A stretch of DNA of 63,075 bases from Enterobacterales bacterium (GTDB lineage: Bacteria; Pseudomonadota; Gammaproteobacteria; Enterobacterales; Enterobacteriaceae). The stretch lies in contig JAATFO010000045.1 of assembly GCA_015655145.1 (NCBI GenBank), positions 1-63,075 of the forward strand. Direction: 5' to 3'. This document shows, piece by piece, positions 52,999 through 63,075 of the stretch. The position numbers and the translations under genes are program-made. The number at the start of each line of letters is the position of its first letter. Positions within the stretch are counted from its first letter, which is position 1. Under the pieces are notes generated by a model, which searched no databases, was not told the DNA's origin, and saw only the letters and a list, made by a program, of their open reading frames with translations.

Positions 52999-54021
52999 AT
53001 GATCCATTCTGCTCACTCTGTATCCACCGCGTTGGCCCGGTTCTTTTTTGTCAGCATCCTGTTCTCAGGTATGGCCTGGTCAGATTCTTCGGTCACCGTC
53101 GCTCTGGACTGGATGCCAAACACTAACCATGTTGGCCTCTATGTTGCGAATGAAAAGGGCTTCTACAAACAGGCCGGGCTTGAGGTGAAGATTTTACCTT
53201 ACAGCGATACAGCATCAGGCGTATTGGTCAGTAATCAACGTGCGGATTTTGGCGTGTCAGGTGTGGGATATTACTCACTGCGTGCCGCTGGCAGTGATCT
53301 GCAAGCGGTATATGGTGTTGTACAGAAGGATACGGGCAGGCTGGTGGTGGACAGTAAACGCAACGACATTCACTCCCCCAAAGATCTGGATGGAAAAACC
53401 TACGGTGGATTTGGCAGCGCATGGGAGCAGACGCTGCTCACCAGCATCATTCAACATGATGGCGGCAAAGGTCAGTTCAGGTCAGTCACATTGGGTTCAT
53501 CAGCCTACCAGGCGCTCAGTAGCGGCAGTGTGGATTTCACTCTTGAGATTATCACCTGGGAAGGTGTGGAAGCGCAGTTGCAGGGTGAAAAACTCAAGGC
53601 GTTTAAATACAGTGAATACGGTGTACCTGAACAACAAACCACGTTGCTGGTATCCAACCCTGGCTGGCTGAAAACGCACCCCGATACTGCCCGCGCTTTC
53701 CTGGCGGCGACTGACAAGGGCTATCGCTATGCGGTTGCGCATCCGGAAGAAGCAGCACAACTGCTTTTAAACGCCAATCCCACCACCCTGACCAATAAAC
53801 CACTGGTAGAAAAGTCGCTGGCATTATTGGTTAATGATCACTATTTTCAGACCCCCGAAGGCGTTACCGGCAGACTCGATCCCGTCAAAGCGCAAGCCAT
53901 CGGTCATTATCTGTTCAGCCATCAGATTCTGAAAGATGAGAACGGCAAAACGTTGCAACAGGAACCGGACTTCACGCAATGGGTGACTAACGACTATCTG
54001 CCACAGGCTACATCACAATGA
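52999..54021 (+). CDS. Periplasmic substrate-binding protein, NMT1/THI5-like family
   Basis: A 340-residue precursor from ATG 52999 (GGAGAG upstream), with a signal peptide ending near FSGMAWS. The mature part begins VTVALDWMPNTNHVGLYVANEKGFYKQAGL, the hallmark of NMT1/THI5-type binding proteins. Relatives bind hydroxymethylpyrimidine-type thiamine precursors, riboflavin, or sulfonates. The next gene encodes a flavin monooxygenase, which favours a heteroatom-bearing organic ligand (sulfur or nitrogen), but the ligand is not determined. Confidence 0.87.
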   Translation: MIHSAHSVSTALARFFFVSILFSGMAWSDSSVTVALDWMPNTNHVGLYVANEKGFYKQAGLEVKILPYSDTASGVLVSNQRADFGVSGVGYYSLRAAGSDLQAVYGVVQKDTGRLVVDSKRNDIHSPKDLDGKTYGGFGSAWEQTLLTSIIQHDGGKGQFRSVTLGSSAYQALSSGSVDFTLEIITWEGVEAQLQGEKLKAFKYSEYGVPEQQTTLLVSNPGWLKTHPDTARAFLAATDKGYRYAVAHPEEAAQLLLNANPTTLTNKPLVEKSLALLVNDHYFQTPEGVTGRLDPVKAQAIGHYLFSHQILKDENGKTLQQEPDFTQWVTNDYLPQATSQ

Positions 54022-55334
54022 CGCAAAAAAGGGCGATGCGGCTGAATGCCGTATTGTGGGGTGTGGGAAATCATGAAGCAGCCTGGCGCATGGCGGAAAG
54101 TAACCCTCTCGCCGGTACGGATCTCACTCACTGGAAAAAACTGGCGCGAATTGCCGAGAAAGGCGGTTTTGATTCACTGTTTCTCGGCGATGTACTGGCA
54201 TTACTGGCTGCTTATGAAAGCCACCTCTCTGATACGCTGGACCCCATTACCGTACTTTCTGCACTGAGTGCTACCACCCACCGTATTGGTCTGATTGGTA
54301 CACTGTCGACCAGTTTTGAACCGCCGTACCATATTGCCCGTCGCTTCGCCTCGCTCGATCATCTTTCATCAGGGCGTGCCGGCTGGAATATCGTGACCTC
54401 GTCTAATCTGCTTGAGGCACAAAATTTTGGTTTAACCGCCCTGCCGGACCATGCTGAACGGTATGCAAGGGCCGCAGAGAGCATTAATGCGGTGCTGTCG
54501 CTCTGGCGGGGTTGGCAAGCGGATGCTCGTCTGGGAAATCAGCAAGATGGGCACTACCTCGATGCATCTAAGGTCAGGGCCTCACACTTTAACGGACGCT
54601 ATATACAGACGGCGGGACCGTTAAATGTGCCTCGTTCCCCGCAGGGACGGCCATTACTGGTTCAGGCTGGCGCTTCGGAAGAAGGCCGGCAATTGGCAGC
54701 GCATTTTGCCGATGTCGTCTTTACCGCTCAGCAGACGCTGGAAGACGCCCGGGCATTCTATAAAGACATCAAACAACGAGCGGTTAACGCGGGGCGCGAC
54801 CCGGACAGTATTATCATTATGCCGGGTATCATGCCCGTGGTGGCGACCTCGCACAGTAACGCGCAGAAAAGGCTGGACAAGATTAACGGTGGCATTATTC
54901 ATCAGCATGCCATAGCGCAACTCTCTGAATATTTGCAATACGATGCCAGCCAGTTTGCTCTCGACCAGCCGTTGCCGGAAACGTTTGATGAACATTATCA
55001 AATCCAAACTAATCAGAGCCGTCTGACATTGATACTGCAATTAGCGCGGCACGAACACTTAACCGTCCGCCAGTTATTGCAGCGTATCGGTGGCGGCCGG
55101 GGGCATTATCTGCAGGTTGGAACTGCGCAAGACATTGCGGATACTCTGCAAAGCTGGTTTGAACAGGGTGCCGCTGATGGATTCAGTATCATGTCGCCGG
55201 TATTGCCTGGCGATTTAACCGCTTTTTGCAAATGGGTGATTCCGGAACTTCAGCGTCGGGGGCTGCGGCCTGCATTACACTCAGCATCGCCGTTGACCTT
55301 GCGTGAGAAGCTGGGTTTACCGCCGGTTGATTAG
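54018..55334 (+). CDS. LLM-class FMN-dependent monooxygenase (NtaA/SnaA/DszA family)
   Basis: A 438-residue flavin monooxygenase of the bacterial luciferase fold. Typical segments are LARIAEKGGFDSLFLGDVL near residue 36, SSFEPPYHIARRFASLDHLSSGRAGWNIVTS and PQGRPLLVQAGASEEGRQLAA. Relatives oxidise nitrilotriacetate, dibenzothiophene sulfone, dimethyl sulfide and similar compounds with reduced FMN. The required flavin reductase is not encoded nearby. The ATG overlaps the binding-protein stop by four bases, so uptake and oxidation are coupled. Confidence 0.9.
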   Translation: MTQKRAMRLNAVLWGVGNHEAAWRMAESNPLAGTDLTHWKKLARIAEKGGFDSLFLGDVLALLAAYESHLSDTLDPITVLSALSATTHRIGLIGTLSTSFEPPYHIARRFASLDHLSSGRAGWNIVTSSNLLEAQNFGLTALPDHAERYARAAESINAVLSLWRGWQADARLGNQQDGHYLDASKVRASHFNGRYIQTAGPLNVPRSPQGRPLLVQAGASEEGRQLAAHFADVVFTAQQTLEDARAFYKDIKQRAVNAGRDPDSIIIMPGIMPVVATSHSNAQKRLDKINGGIIHQHAIAQLSEYLQYDASQFALDQPLPETFDEHYQIQTNQSRLTLILQLARHEHLTVRQLLQRIGGGRGHYLQVGTAQDIADTLQSWFEQGAADGFSIMSPVLPGDLTAFCKWVIPELQRRGLRPALHSASPLTLREKLGLPPVD

Positions 55335-55430
55335 GTGCTGGCCAGTGCGCGAAATCTTCTTAAATTTAACCCCGTATTTCCTGTCAGCCAGCCTTATCCT
55401 GTGGGGTTGTCGGGTATTTTTTTACTTGTG

Positions 55431-55450
55431 TCAGCGAAACGTTTCGATGG
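55431..55450. promoter_or_regulatory. RbsR operator 1
   Basis: TCAGCGAAACGTTTCGATGG contains the palindrome CGAAACGTTTCG, the RbsR/LacI-family operator known from E. coli rbs. It lies about 100 bp upstream of rbsD. A TCACA half-site (55454-55458) just after it may belong to a CRP site. Confidence 0.75.
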
Positions 55451-55507
55451 CGATCACACTTTTATTATTCCTCGATTGTCTTCCACGCCACTTTTTTTAC
55501 ACTAACG

Positions 55508-55527
55508 TCAGCGAAACGTTTCGCCAG
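55508..55527. promoter_or_regulatory. RbsR operator 2, next to the rbsD ribosome-binding site
   Basis: TCAGCGAAACGTTTCGCCAG repeats the core of operator 1 exactly, 77 bp downstream. It ends at the AGGGAG ribosome-binding site of rbsD, so bound RbsR would block the start region. Two operators this far apart could also support DNA looping. Confidence 0.8.
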
Positions 55528-55537
55528 GGAGTAAAAA

Positions 55538-55957
55538 ATGAAAAAAGGCACGTTACTGAACGCTGAAATCTCTTACGTGGTTTCCCGACTTGGTCATACC
55601 GATAGCCTGACCATCGGTGATGCGGGTTTGCCGATCCCTGCGGGTTTGCAACGTATCGATTTGGCGTTGACTCACGGTATTCCCAGTTTTATGCAGGTGG
55701 TGGAAACGGTAACAGAAGAGATGCAGGTAGAGAGCGCGGTGATAGCAGAGGAAATCCGGCAACATAATGCCTCGCTTCATCAGCAGTTGATCTCTTTGCT
55801 CAATGCCTTACAACATCGTCAGGGAAATACCATCAGCATTCGTTACATCAGTCATGAACAGTTCAAACAATTGACTCAGCATAGCCGGGCGGTGATTCGC
55901 AGTGGAGAGTGTTCTCCGTATGCCAATATTATCCTGGGTGCGGGTGTGACCTTCTGA
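55538..55957 (+). CDS. rbsD: D-ribose pyranase
   Basis: A 139-residue protein, same length as in E. coli. It begins [20 protein letters not shown] with catalytic His20, and ends [19 protein letters not shown]. It converts the pyranose to the furanose form of ribose for phosphorylation by RbsK. First gene of rbsDACBKR, under two RbsR operators. Confidence 0.97.
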   Translation: MKKGTLLNAEISYVVSRLGHTDSLTIGDAGLPIPAGLQRIDLALTHGIPSFMQVVETVTEEMQVESAVIAEEIRQHNASLHQQLISLLNALQHRQGNTISIRYISHEQFKQLTQHSRAVIRSGECSPYANIILGAGVTF

Positions 55958-55964
55958 GGCTGTC

Positions 55965-57476
55965 ATGCAACCATTACTCCAGTTGAAAGACATTGAAAAA
56001 TCATTCCCGGGCGTCAAGGCGCTAAATGGCGCTTCACTGGCGGTTTATCCTGGCCGCGTAATGGCGCTGGTGGGTGAAAATGGCGCCGGTAAATCAACCA
56101 TGATGAAAGTACTGACGGGTATCTATACGCGGGATGCCGGTTCGCTGCTGTGGCTGGGAAAAGAAACCTGTTTCAGCGGACCAAAGGCATCGCAGGAAGC
56201 CGGTATTGGCATTATCCATCAGGAACTGAATCTGATCCCGCAATTAACCGTTGCTGAAAATATTTTTCTTGGTCGCGAATTCGTCAATCGTTTCGGTCGC
56301 ATTGTATGGAAAAACATGTATGCCGCCGCCGATGCATTACTGCAACGCCTTAATTTGCATTTTAACAGTCACATACGGGTGAGTGATCTATCGATTGGCG
56401 ATCAACAAATGGTTGAAATAGCCAAAGTTCTGAGTTTCGAATCCCGGGTGATAATCATGGATGAACCCACAGATGCGCTTACCGATACCGAAACCGTTTC
56501 ACTGTTTCGCGTTATCAGGGAGCTGAAAGTGCAAGGGTGCGGCATTGTTTACATCTCACATCGGATGAAAGAGATTTTTGATATCTGTGATGACGTTACC
56601 ATTTTCCGGGATGGTCAGTTTATTACTGAATGTGGCGTTGATTCACTGACGGAAGCATCGCTGATTGAAATGATGGTGGGACGTAAGCTGGAAGAGCAGT
56701 ATCCCCGCCTCGATAAAGCGCCGGGTGAGGTGCGGTTAACGGTCGATAATCTGAGTGGACCCGGCATTAGTCAGGTGAGTTTCACGCTGCGGAAGGGAGA
56801 AATTCTTGGTATTGCCGGGCTGATGGGGGCCGGACGAACCGAGTTGATGAAGATTTTGTATGGCGCATTACCTCATACCAGCGGCGACGTTACGCTTGAC
56901 GGGCGCCCTGTGGCTATACATTCACCACAAGATGGCCTGGCGCATGGCATTGTGTATATCTCAGAGGATCGTAAACGTGACGGCCTGGTGCTCGGTATGT
57001 CAGTAAAAGAAAACATGTCGCTCACCGCATTGCGTTACTTCAGTAGTGGCAGCGGCCGGCTGAAGCAGTCCGCTGAGCAGCTGGCAGTGAGCGATTTTAT
57101 CCGCTTATTTACGATTAAAACGCCATCGATGGATCAACCGGTTGGGTTGCTTTCTGGCGGTAACCAGCAAAAAGTAGCGATTGCGCGCGGCCTGATGACA
57201 CGCCCGAAAGTGTTGATCTTAGATGAGCCGACGCGTGGCGTTGATGTTGGGGCGAAAAAGGAAATTTATCAACTGATTAACCAATTTAAAGATGAAGGCT
57301 TGAGTATCATCCTGGTGTCGTCGGAAATGCCTGAAGTTTTGGGTATGAGTGACCGTATTCTGGTGATGCATGAAGGTCATCTCAACGGCGAGTTTACGAT
57401 TGAACAAGCCACGCAGGAGTCCCTGATGGCTGCGGCTGTGGGCAAGCAATACAGCGAGGAGTTAGCACATTTATGA
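55965..57476 (+). CDS. rbsA: Ribose ABC transporter ATP-binding protein
   Basis: A 503-residue double ABC ATPase. Domain 1 has [10 protein letters not shown] and [10 protein letters not shown]; domain 2 has [23 protein letters not shown] and [13 protein letters not shown]. It energises ribose import. It starts 7 bp after rbsD and overlaps rbsC by four bases. It is a paralogue of the ATPase at 5138. Confidence 0.97.
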   Translation: MQPLLQLKDIEKSFPGVKALNGASLAVYPGRVMALVGENGAGKSTMMKVLTGIYTRDAGSLLWLGKETCFSGPKASQEAGIGIIHQELNLIPQLTVAENIFLGREFVNRFGRIVWKNMYAAADALLQRLNLHFNSHIRVSDLSIGDQQMVEIAKVLSFESRVIIMDEPTDALTDTETVSLFRVIRELKVQGCGIVYISHRMKEIFDICDDVTIFRDGQFITECGVDSLTEASLIEMMVGRKLEEQYPRLDKAPGEVRLTVDNLSGPGISQVSFTLRKGEILGIAGLMGAGRTELMKILYGALPHTSGDVTLDGRPVAIHSPQDGLAHGIVYISEDRKRDGLVLGMSVKENMSLTALRYFSSGSGRLKQSAEQLAVSDFIRLFTIKTPSMDQPVGLLSGGNQQKVAIARGLMTRPKVLILDEPTRGVDVGAKKEIYQLINQFKDEGLSIILVSSEMPEVLGMSDRILVMHEGHLNGEFTIEQATQESLMAAAVGKQYSEELAHL

Positions 57477-58444
57477 GTACGCAAACCATACCAGCCCGGC
57501 GCCGCTGGTTCAGCAAAGCCGGGTTGCTGGAACAAAAATCGCTGATTGCTCTGATCGTGTTGATCGCCATTGTTTCAGGTATGAGCCCGAACTTTTTCAC
57601 GCTGAATAACCTGTTCAATATTCTTCAGCAAACATCAGTGAACGCCATTATGGCGGTCGGCATGACGCTGGTGATTTTAACCTCTGGCATCGACCTGTCC
57701 GTCGGGTCCCTGTTGGCGCTAACCGGCGCAGTGGCGGCATCAATTGTCGGGCTGGAAGTGAATGCGCTGATGGCGGTGGCGACTTCACTGGCTTTGGGCG
57801 CGTTTATCGGTGCTATCACCGGCATTATCATTGCCAAAGGTCGCGTGCAAGCCTTTATCGCCACACTGGTGATGATGCTGTTACTGCGCGGGATCACCAT
57901 GGTGTATACCAATGGCAGCCCGATGAATACTGGTTTCAATGATAACGCTGATCTGTTTGGCTGGTTTGGTATTGGCCGCCCGTTGGGCGTACCTACCCCC
58001 GTCTGGATCATGGCGCTGGTTTTCCTGCTGGTCTGGTACATGCTGCATCACACGCGTCTTGGTCGCTATATCTATGCCCTCGGCGGTAACGAAGCGGCGA
58101 CGCGGTTGTCCGGTATTAATGTCAATCGCGTAAAGATTATCGTTTATTCCCTGTGCGGCATGCTGGCGGCGCTGGCAGGCACCATTGAAGTGGCGCGCCT
58201 TTCTTCAGCACAACCGACAGCCGGTACGGGTTATGAACTGGATGCGATTGCGGCCGTGGTCCTTGGCGGGACAAGCCTCTCGGGTGGCAAAGGTCGCATC
58301 GTCGGTACGCTGATAGGGGCATTGATCCTGGGTTTCCTCAACAATGGGCTGAACTTGTTGGGGGTTTCTTCTTACTACCAGATGATCGTGAAAGCAGTTG
58401 TGATTTTACTGGCGGTATTGGTTGATAACAAAAGCAATAAATAA
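57473..58444 (+). CDS. rbsC: Ribose ABC transporter permease
   Basis: A 323-residue BPD_transp_2 permease with [39 protein letters not shown] and [19 protein letters not shown]. It forms the ribose channel. The start overlaps rbsA (ATGA), and rbsB follows after 26 bp. Confidence 0.97.
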   Translation: MSTQTIPARRRWFSKAGLLEQKSLIALIVLIAIVSGMSPNFFTLNNLFNILQQTSVNAIMAVGMTLVILTSGIDLSVGSLLALTGAVAASIVGLEVNALMAVATSLALGAFIGAITGIIIAKGRVQAFIATLVMMLLLRGITMVYTNGSPMNTGFNDNADLFGWFGIGRPLGVPTPVWIMALVFLLVWYMLHHTRLGRYIYALGGNEAATRLSGINVNRVKIIVYSLCGMLAALAGTIEVARLSSAQPTAGTGYELDAIAAVVLGGTSLSGGKGRIVGTLIGALILGFLNNGLNLLGVSSYYQMIVKAVVILLAVLVDNKSNK

Positions 58445-58470
58445 CGCTTCTCCTTACAGGAACTTATAAG

Positions 58471-59352
58471 ATGAAAATGAAAAAACTGACAGCGCTGGCG
58501 ATCATTCTTGGGGCAACCCTGAGCGCTAATGCACTGGCAAAAGAGACCATCGCACTGGTGGTTTCCACGCTCAATAATCCCTTCTTCGTCTCGTTAAAAG
58601 AGGGAGCACAAAAAGAAGCCGATAAACTGGGCTATAACCTGGTGGTGCTTGATTCACAAAACAATCCGGCGAAAGAGCTGGCCAATGTACAAGATTTAAC
58701 CGTCCGTGGCGCCAAACTGATGCTGATTAATCCCACGGATTCAGATGCCGTAGGCAATGCGGTGAAAATCGCCAATCAGGCGAAAATCCCGGTTATTACC
58801 CTGGATCGCGTTGCCGCACAGGGTGAAGTGGTTAGTCATGTGGCTTCGGATAACCGCATTGGTGGCCAAATGGCGGGTGACTTTATTGCTAAAAAAGTGG
58901 GTGATAACGCCAAACTCATTGAACTACAAGGGATTGCCGGTACTTCTGCGGCGCGTGAACGTGGTGAAGGTTTTAAAAAAGCGGCGGATGCCCATAAGTT
59001 CAGGATCCTTGCCAGCCAGCCTGCTGATTTTGATCGTACCAAAGGCCTGAACGTGATGCAGAATTTGTTGACTGCACATCCGGATGTACAGGCCGTATTC
59101 GCACAAAACGATGAAATGGCGTTGGGTGCGTTGCGGGCATTACAAACAGCCGGTAAAACGGGTGTGATTGTGGTGGGTTTTGACGGCACCAGCGATGGTG
59201 TGAAAGCGGTTGAAAGCGGTAAGCTGACGGCTACCGTGGCTCAGTTGCCGGGTAAAATGGGCGAGGCTGGCGTACAGATCGCTGATAAAGTACTGAAAGG
59301 CGAAAAAGTACCGGCTATCAATCCGGTTGATCTGAAGCTGGTCACCCAATAA
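58471..59352 (+). CDS. rbsB: Periplasmic ribose-binding protein
   Basis: A 293-residue precursor with a signal peptide ending SANALA, and the mature start [19 protein letters not shown]. The ribose-contact segments [23 protein letters not shown] and AQNDEMALG are in place. It also serves as the ribose chemoreceptor ligand in species with Trg. A hairpin (59361-59379, ACAGGGC/GCCCTGT followed by TTT) just downstream could lower expression of rbsK and rbsR. Confidence 0.97.
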   Translation: MKMKKLTALAIILGATLSANALAKETIALVVSTLNNPFFVSLKEGAQKEADKLGYNLVVLDSQNNPAKELANVQDLTVRGAKLMLINPTDSDAVGNAVKIANQAKIPVITLDRVAAQGEVVSHVASDNRIGGQMAGDFIAKKVGDNAKLIELQGIAGTSAARERGEGFKKAADAHKFRILASQPADFDRTKGLNVMQNLLTAHPDVQAVFAQNDEMALGALRALQTAGKTGVIVVGFDGTSDGVKAVESGKLTATVAQLPGKMGEAGVQIADKVLKGEKVPAINPVDLKLVTQ

Positions 59353-59360
59353 ATCCAAAA

Positions 59361-59383
59361 ACAGGGCAACGCGCCCTGTTTTA
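59361..59383 (+). terminator. Partial terminator between rbsB and rbsK
   Basis: Seven-base arms ACAGGGC/GCCCTGT with a five-base loop, followed by TTTA. The T-run is short, so it probably acts as an attenuator that keeps rbsB above rbsK and rbsR. Confidence 0.6.
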
Positions 59384-59410
59384 TGGCGCATTTTTCTGGA
59401 CGATTTCTTT

Positions 59411-60343
59411 ATGACTAAAACCGGTAAACTGGTGGTGCTTGGCAGCATCAATGTGGATCACATCCTGAATACGACGCGCTTTCCGCGTCCGGGAGAAACG
59501 GTGATCGGGAAGCAATATCAGGTCGCATTCGGCGGCAAAGGCGCGAATCAGGCAGTTGCGGCAGGGCGCAGTGGTGCGCATATTACGTTTATCGCCTGTG
59601 TGGGTGAAGACGCTATTGGTGAGGGTATCCGTAATCAACTGATAAAAGACCGTATTGATACCGTGGCAGTGGAAACAGTGACGGGAACGACTACCGGAGT
59701 GGCGCTGATTTTTGTCAATGGCGAAGGTGAAAATGCCATTGGGATTCATGCAGGCGCCAACGCTGCGCTGACGTCGGAACGTGTTAATCGTCATCAGCAA
59801 ATTATTGCCGGGGCATCCGCGTTGCTGATGCAACTGGAGTCACCTCTGGATAGTGTGCTGACCGCGGCCAGAATTGCCCATCAACATCAAACACAGGTTA
59901 TTCTCAATCCGGCGCCGGCAACACAACTCTCTGATGAGTTATTGTCGCTGGTGGATATGATAACCCCCAACGAAACAGAAGCCGAGATTCTTACTGGTAT
60001 TGCGGTAACGTCAGAGGTGGATGCCGCGCGCGCCGCGGCGGTGCTGCATGATAAAGGTATTGGTACAGTATTGATTACTCTGGGAAGTCGTGGTGTCTGG
60101 TTAAGTGACCATGGTCAGGGCCAGCGTATCCCGGGGTTTCGTGTCGACGCGGTGGATACCATCGCCGCCGGTGATACGTTTAACGGTGCGTTAATCACTG
60201 CTCTGCTTGAACAACAGCCGATGGAACACGCGGTACGTTTCGCTCATGCCGCGGCAGCCATTGCGGTGACGCGAGCAGGCGCACAACCTTCGGTTCCATG
60301 GCGTGAAGAGATTGACGATTTTTTGCAGCAGCAACAGGAGTAA
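59411..60343 (+). CDS. rbsK: Ribokinase
   Basis: A 310-residue PfkB-family kinase. The N-terminal signature is GGKGANQAVAAGRSGA and the C-terminal one is DAVDTIAAGDTFNGAL with the catalytic Asp. It phosphorylates ribose to ribose-5-phosphate. It follows rbsB after 58 bp and precedes rbsR by 6 bp. Confidence 0.97.
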   Translation: MTKTGKLVVLGSINVDHILNTTRFPRPGETVIGKQYQVAFGGKGANQAVAAGRSGAHITFIACVGEDAIGEGIRNQLIKDRIDTVAVETVTGTTTGVALIFVNGEGENAIGIHAGANAALTSERVNRHQQIIAGASALLMQLESPLDSVLTAARIAHQHQTQVILNPAPATQLSDELLSLVDMITPNETEAEILTGIAVTSEVDAARAAAVLHDKGIGTVLITLGSRGVWLSDHGQGQRIPGFRVDAVDTIAAGDTFNGALITALLEQQPMEHAVRFAHAAAAIAVTRAGAQPSVPWREEIDDFLQQQQE

Positions 60344-60349
60344 GTTTGA

Positions 60350-61351
60350 TTGGCCACCATGAAAGATGTCGCTCGCCTGGCGGGGGTTTCAACCTCAACC
60401 GTTTCGCATGTTATTAATAACAACCGCTTTGTGAGTGATGCTGTCCGAAAAAAAATAGAAGCAGCGATTGGTGAGCTTAATTATGCGCCGTCGGCGTTGG
60501 CCCGGAGCCTAAAAATTAATCAAACCCGAACCATCGGTATGTTACTGACCGCCAGTAGCAATCCGTTTTATGCCGAGGTGGTGCGTGGAGTAGAAAACAG
60601 CTGTTATGAGCGTGGCTACAGCCTGGTATTGTGCAATACCGAAGGCAATGAAGATCGCATGAATCGCAGTCTGGAAACATTAATGCAGAAACGCGTTGAT
60701 GGCTTGTTGATTATGTGTACCGAAAGCCAGTTACCTTCGGCGGACATACTCACGCGCTATCCCAGTATCCCCTCGGTAATGATGGACTGGGCGCCGTTTG
60801 AAGGCGGCAGTGATATTATTCAGGATAATTCATTGTTGGGCGGGGAGCTGGCAACCACATACCTGATTTCTCGTGGTTATACGCGTATTGCCTGTATTAC
60901 CGGGCCGCTGGATAAAACCCAGGCGCGGTTGCGTCTTGATGGCTATAAAAAAGCGATGCAGGCTGCGGGGTTACCGGTCTTACCTGGGTATATTGTTGAA
61001 GGCGATTTCGAGTTCCATGGCGGCGTCAACGCGATGAATCAATTACTGACATTGAGCGAGGCGCCGCAGGCGGTATTTACCAACAATGACGCTATGGCGG
61101 TGGGCGTTTACTATGCGCTGTATCAGGCTGGGATAACGATCCCGCAGGACATTGCGGTGATGGGCTATGATGATATCGAACTGGCGCGTTATATGACGCC
61201 GCCGTTGACCACCATCCATCAACCGAAAGATGCATTGGGTAAGCTGGCTATTGATACGCTGATTCAGCGTCTTGGCGCGCCCGGCGCTGGTCAGCAAACA
61301 CTGGTGTTAACGCCGGAATTGGTTGAGCGTCATTCGGTAGCGGATATTTAA
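60350..61351 (+). CDS. rbsR: Ribose operon repressor, LacI family
   Basis: A 333-residue repressor. Start at TTG 60350 gives [23 protein letters not shown], aligned with E. coli; an ATG three codons later is the alternative. The helix-turn-helix is followed by the hinge [12 protein letters not shown] and a sugar-binding domain that binds ribose and releases DNA. It controls rbsD through the two CGAAACGTTTCG operators. Its stop overlaps that of convergent hsrA by three bases. Confidence 0.95.
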   Translation: MATMKDVARLAGVSTSTVSHVINNNRFVSDAVRKKIEAAIGELNYAPSALARSLKINQTRTIGMLLTASSNPFYAEVVRGVENSCYERGYSLVLCNTEGNEDRMNRSLETLMQKRVDGLLIMCTESQLPSADILTRYPSIPSVMMDWAPFEGGSDIIQDNSLLGGELATTYLISRGYTRIACITGPLDKTQARLRLDGYKKAMQAAGLPVLPGYIVEGDFEFHGGVNAMNQLLTLSEAPQAVFTNNDAMAVGVYYALYQAGITIPQDIAVMGYDDIELARYMTPPLTTIHQPKDALGKLAIDTLIQRLGAPGAGQQTLVLTPELVERHSVADI

Positions 61352-62751
61352 GTTTTCTGCCGCGGTTGATCACGGTTAGTGATCAGATTACGTCCATCGA
61401 CCGGTTTTAGTTGCATAAACACCAGGGCTGACAAGATGGTCACACCTCCCATGATTAAGAAGGTGGTATGAAAATGTTGTACAACCGTGCCATCAAACTG
61501 TTCACAAAAGCGTAGCACCACTGCGCTAATCGCAACACCAAAACTGATTGACAGTTGCTGTGTAACCGCCAGCACACTGTTGCCACTGCTGGCATTATCA
61601 TCGGTCAGGTCAGCCAGCGTGATGGTATTCATTGCGGTAAATTGCGTTGACATTGCCATCCCCAAAATAAACAGCGGCAAGATGAGCACCATGATTTCCA
61701 TCCCTGGTGATTGTAGAGCGAAGCTGCTGATAAACATGCCGATGATAATCGTAATCCCCACCAGAGTATTGCGATAACCAAACCAGCGTAGCACCTGTGT
61801 CACGGTGGATTTTGCCAGCAATGAGCCAATGGCGGTAGGTGCCATCATACAGCCAGCAATGATGGCCGGGTAGCCAAAGCCCACTTGCAACATTAATGGC
61901 ATCAAAAATGGCACGCAGCCAGTGCCGAGACGTGAAGCGATATTACCAATAATGCCGATGGAGAAGGTGCGTATTTTGAACATGGGCAAGCCGATCAACG
62001 GCGACGGATGGCGACGGGCATGAGTGATATAGAGAAGCAACAGTAACACGCCGCACACTAATACGCTTGTGGCCATCATTCCCGAGACAATCTTCTCGCC
62101 AAATAGCTCAATACCGCAGGACAGTAACACCAGACCGAGTCCAAACAGAATAAATCCCAATAAGTCAAAACGGCGACGTAGCGTGGTGAAATTTGGCATA
62201 TATTTACGGGCGTAAAAGATGCCCAGCATGCCGATAGGAATATTGATCAGAAAAATCCAGTGCCAGGTTGCATAAGTTACCAGTACGCCGCCGAGTAAAG
62301 GGCCAAGAATCGGGCCGACAAGGCCAGGCATAGTGACAAAGTTCAACACCGGCAACAGTTCGCTACGGGGATAAGCGCGCAATAACGACAAACGGGCGAC
62401 AGGCATCATCATTGCGCCCCCAATCCCTTGTATTACGCGGGAAATAACCAACATACTCAGTGAACCGGAAAGCGCACAAGCCAGTGAACCGAGGATAAAG
62501 AGTGAAACTGCGACGATAAACACTTTTCGTGTGCCGTACCGATCTGCCAGCCAGCCGCTCACCGGGATTAACATGGCAACCGTCAAGGTATAACTGATCA
62601 CGGCAGACTGCATGGCGAGCGGAGAACGGCCAAGACTTTGTGCAACGGCTGGCAAGGCAGTGTTAAGAATCGTGGCATCCAATGATTGCATAAAAAAAGC
62701 CATTGCGGCTATCCAGGGAAGACCAGCCATACTGCGCGCGGATCTGATCAT
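61348..62751 (-). CDS. hsrA: DHA2-type major facilitator transporter HsrA
   Basis: A 467-residue membrane protein with about 14 hydrophobic helices and MFS motif [13 protein letters not shown] near residue 66, plus [12 protein letters not shown] (motif C type). It matches E. coli HsrA (YieO), the gene also found next to rbsR there. Its substrate is not established; drug or toxic-metabolite export is likely. The start [20 protein letters not shown] has AAGG upstream. Confidence 0.94.
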   Translation of the reverse strand: MIRSARSMAGLPWIAAMAFFMQSLDATILNTALPAVAQSLGRSPLAMQSAVISYTLTVAMLIPVSGWLADRYGTRKVFIVAVSLFILGSLACALSGSLSMLVISRVIQGIGGAMMMPVARLSLLRAYPRSELLPVLNFVTMPGLVGPILGPLLGGVLVTYATWHWIFLINIPIGMLGIFYARKYMPNFTTLRRRFDLLGFILFGLGLVLLSCGIELFGEKIVSGMMATSVLVCGVLLLLLYITHARRHPSPLIGLPMFKIRTFSIGIIGNIASRLGTGCVPFLMPLMLQVGFGYPAIIAGCMMAPTAIGSLLAKSTVTQVLRWFGYRNTLVGITIIIGMFISSFALQSPGMEIMVLILPLFILGMAMSTQFTAMNTITLADLTDDNASSGNSVLAVTQQLSISFGVAISAVVLRFCEQFDGTVVQHFHTTFLIMGGVTILSALVFMQLKPVDGRNLITNRDQPRQKT

Positions 62752-62952
62752 TGCACTTCCTTTTCTTTATTTGGGTCAGTTGCATGGTGTCCGGAAAGTG
62801 TTCTTTAGAATAGCATCTTCTTCTTTTTGGTCATGCGCCGTTTTTCTCTTCCTTTTTTCGATGGGTTTCCTCAGAAACAGTAAGAATAAGGCGGATTTAT
62901 CGGCAGTTGATCAGAAAAAAGGATTCATTCATCATTTTTTTGTAAGAAACAC

Positions 62953-62980
62953 TTGTCAGCCGGCGGGAACCCCCTATAAT
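62953..62980 (+). promoter_or_regulatory. rRNA promoter P1
   Basis: TTGTCA (62953-62958), 16 bases, then a perfect TATAAT (62975-62980) followed by the GC-rich discriminator GCGCCCCC, the usual form of stringently controlled rrn P1. Confidence 0.88.
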
Positions 62981-63050
62981 GCGCCCCCACTGACCCGGGA
63001 TAACCGGTCAGCGGAGGTCACACTCCGGCGGGGCTTCAGGAAATAAATAC

Positions 63051-63075
63051 TTGACTGGCCCGGAGGAAAGCGTAA
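63051..63075 (+). promoter_or_regulatory. rRNA promoter P2 (truncated by window end)
   Basis: TTGACT at 63051-63056 is the -35 box; the sequence ends at GCGTAA, 16-19 bases later, in the beginning of the -10 box. It lies 98 bp after the P1 -35 box, near the P1-P2 spacing seen in E. coli. Confidence 0.75.

Larger units (their letters stand above)
62752..63075 (+). promoter_or_regulatory. Upstream and promoter region of an rRNA operon (16S gene lies beyond window)
   Basis: A stretch of 324 bp without a gene, leading into an rRNA operon. A-rich and T-rich tracts at about 62918-62945 form an UP element and probable Fis sites ahead of P1; P1 and the start of P2 follow and have their own entries. 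The position next to hsrA equals that of rrnC in E. coli. No rRNA sequence is inside the window. Confidence 0.8.

Overview
The window is a chromosomal segment of a gammaproteobacterium of the order Enterobacterales. The right two thirds follow the Escherichia coli gene order around the replication origin almost gene for gene: pstSCAB-phoU, glmUS, atpIBEFHAGDC, rsmG-mnmG, oriC, mioC, asnC, viaA-ravA, kup, rbsDACBKR, hsrA, then an rRNA promoter. Protein lengths and sequences match the E. coli proteins closely, but the accessory genes are different. The genus cannot be fixed from the sequence alone.

Region 1 (1-16.7 kb) is a catabolic island for inositol or related cyclitols, placed beyond phoU. 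The minus strand encodes an aldehyde dehydrogenase, an HpcH/HpaI aldolase, a D-2-hydroxyacid dehydrogenase, inositol 2-dehydrogenase (iolG), a second Gfo/Idh/MocA oxidoreductase, a ribose-type ABC transporter, a xylose-isomerase-like TIM-barrel protein and a third Gfo/Idh/MocA oxidoreductase. The plus strand encodes an RpiR/MurR-type regulator, iolD and iolE. No iolB, iolC, iolJ or iolA is visible, so this looks like a variant inositol pathway in which an HpaI-type aldolase and an aldehyde dehydrogenase replace the usual lower branch. Two near-identical GCAA-N6-TTGC motifs flank the divergent promoter region.

Region 2 (16.7-31.3 kb): a decayed IS200 copy sits between two hairpins. Then come pstSCAB-phoU with two Pho boxes, a divergent F420-type reductase/LysR pair, glmUS, and an AT-rich insertion carrying an orphan vgrG (type VI secretion spike) between glmU and atpC.

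Region 3 (30.9-42.9 kb): the complete ATP synthase operon, rsmG, an mnmG gene broken by a one-base deletion, oriC, mioC and asnC. oriC keeps E. coli spacing, but its R1 DnaA box is degenerate while R2 is a perfect consensus. asnA, expected beside asnC, is missing.

Region 4 (43-63 kb): viaA-ravA and kup, then an insertion (qseBC, a YgiW-type periplasmic protein, a Tn3-family transposase remnant, and an ABC importer with a flavin monooxygenase). This is followed by the rbs operon with two RbsR operators, hsrA, and the P1/P2 promoters of an rRNA operon whose genes lie beyond the right edge.
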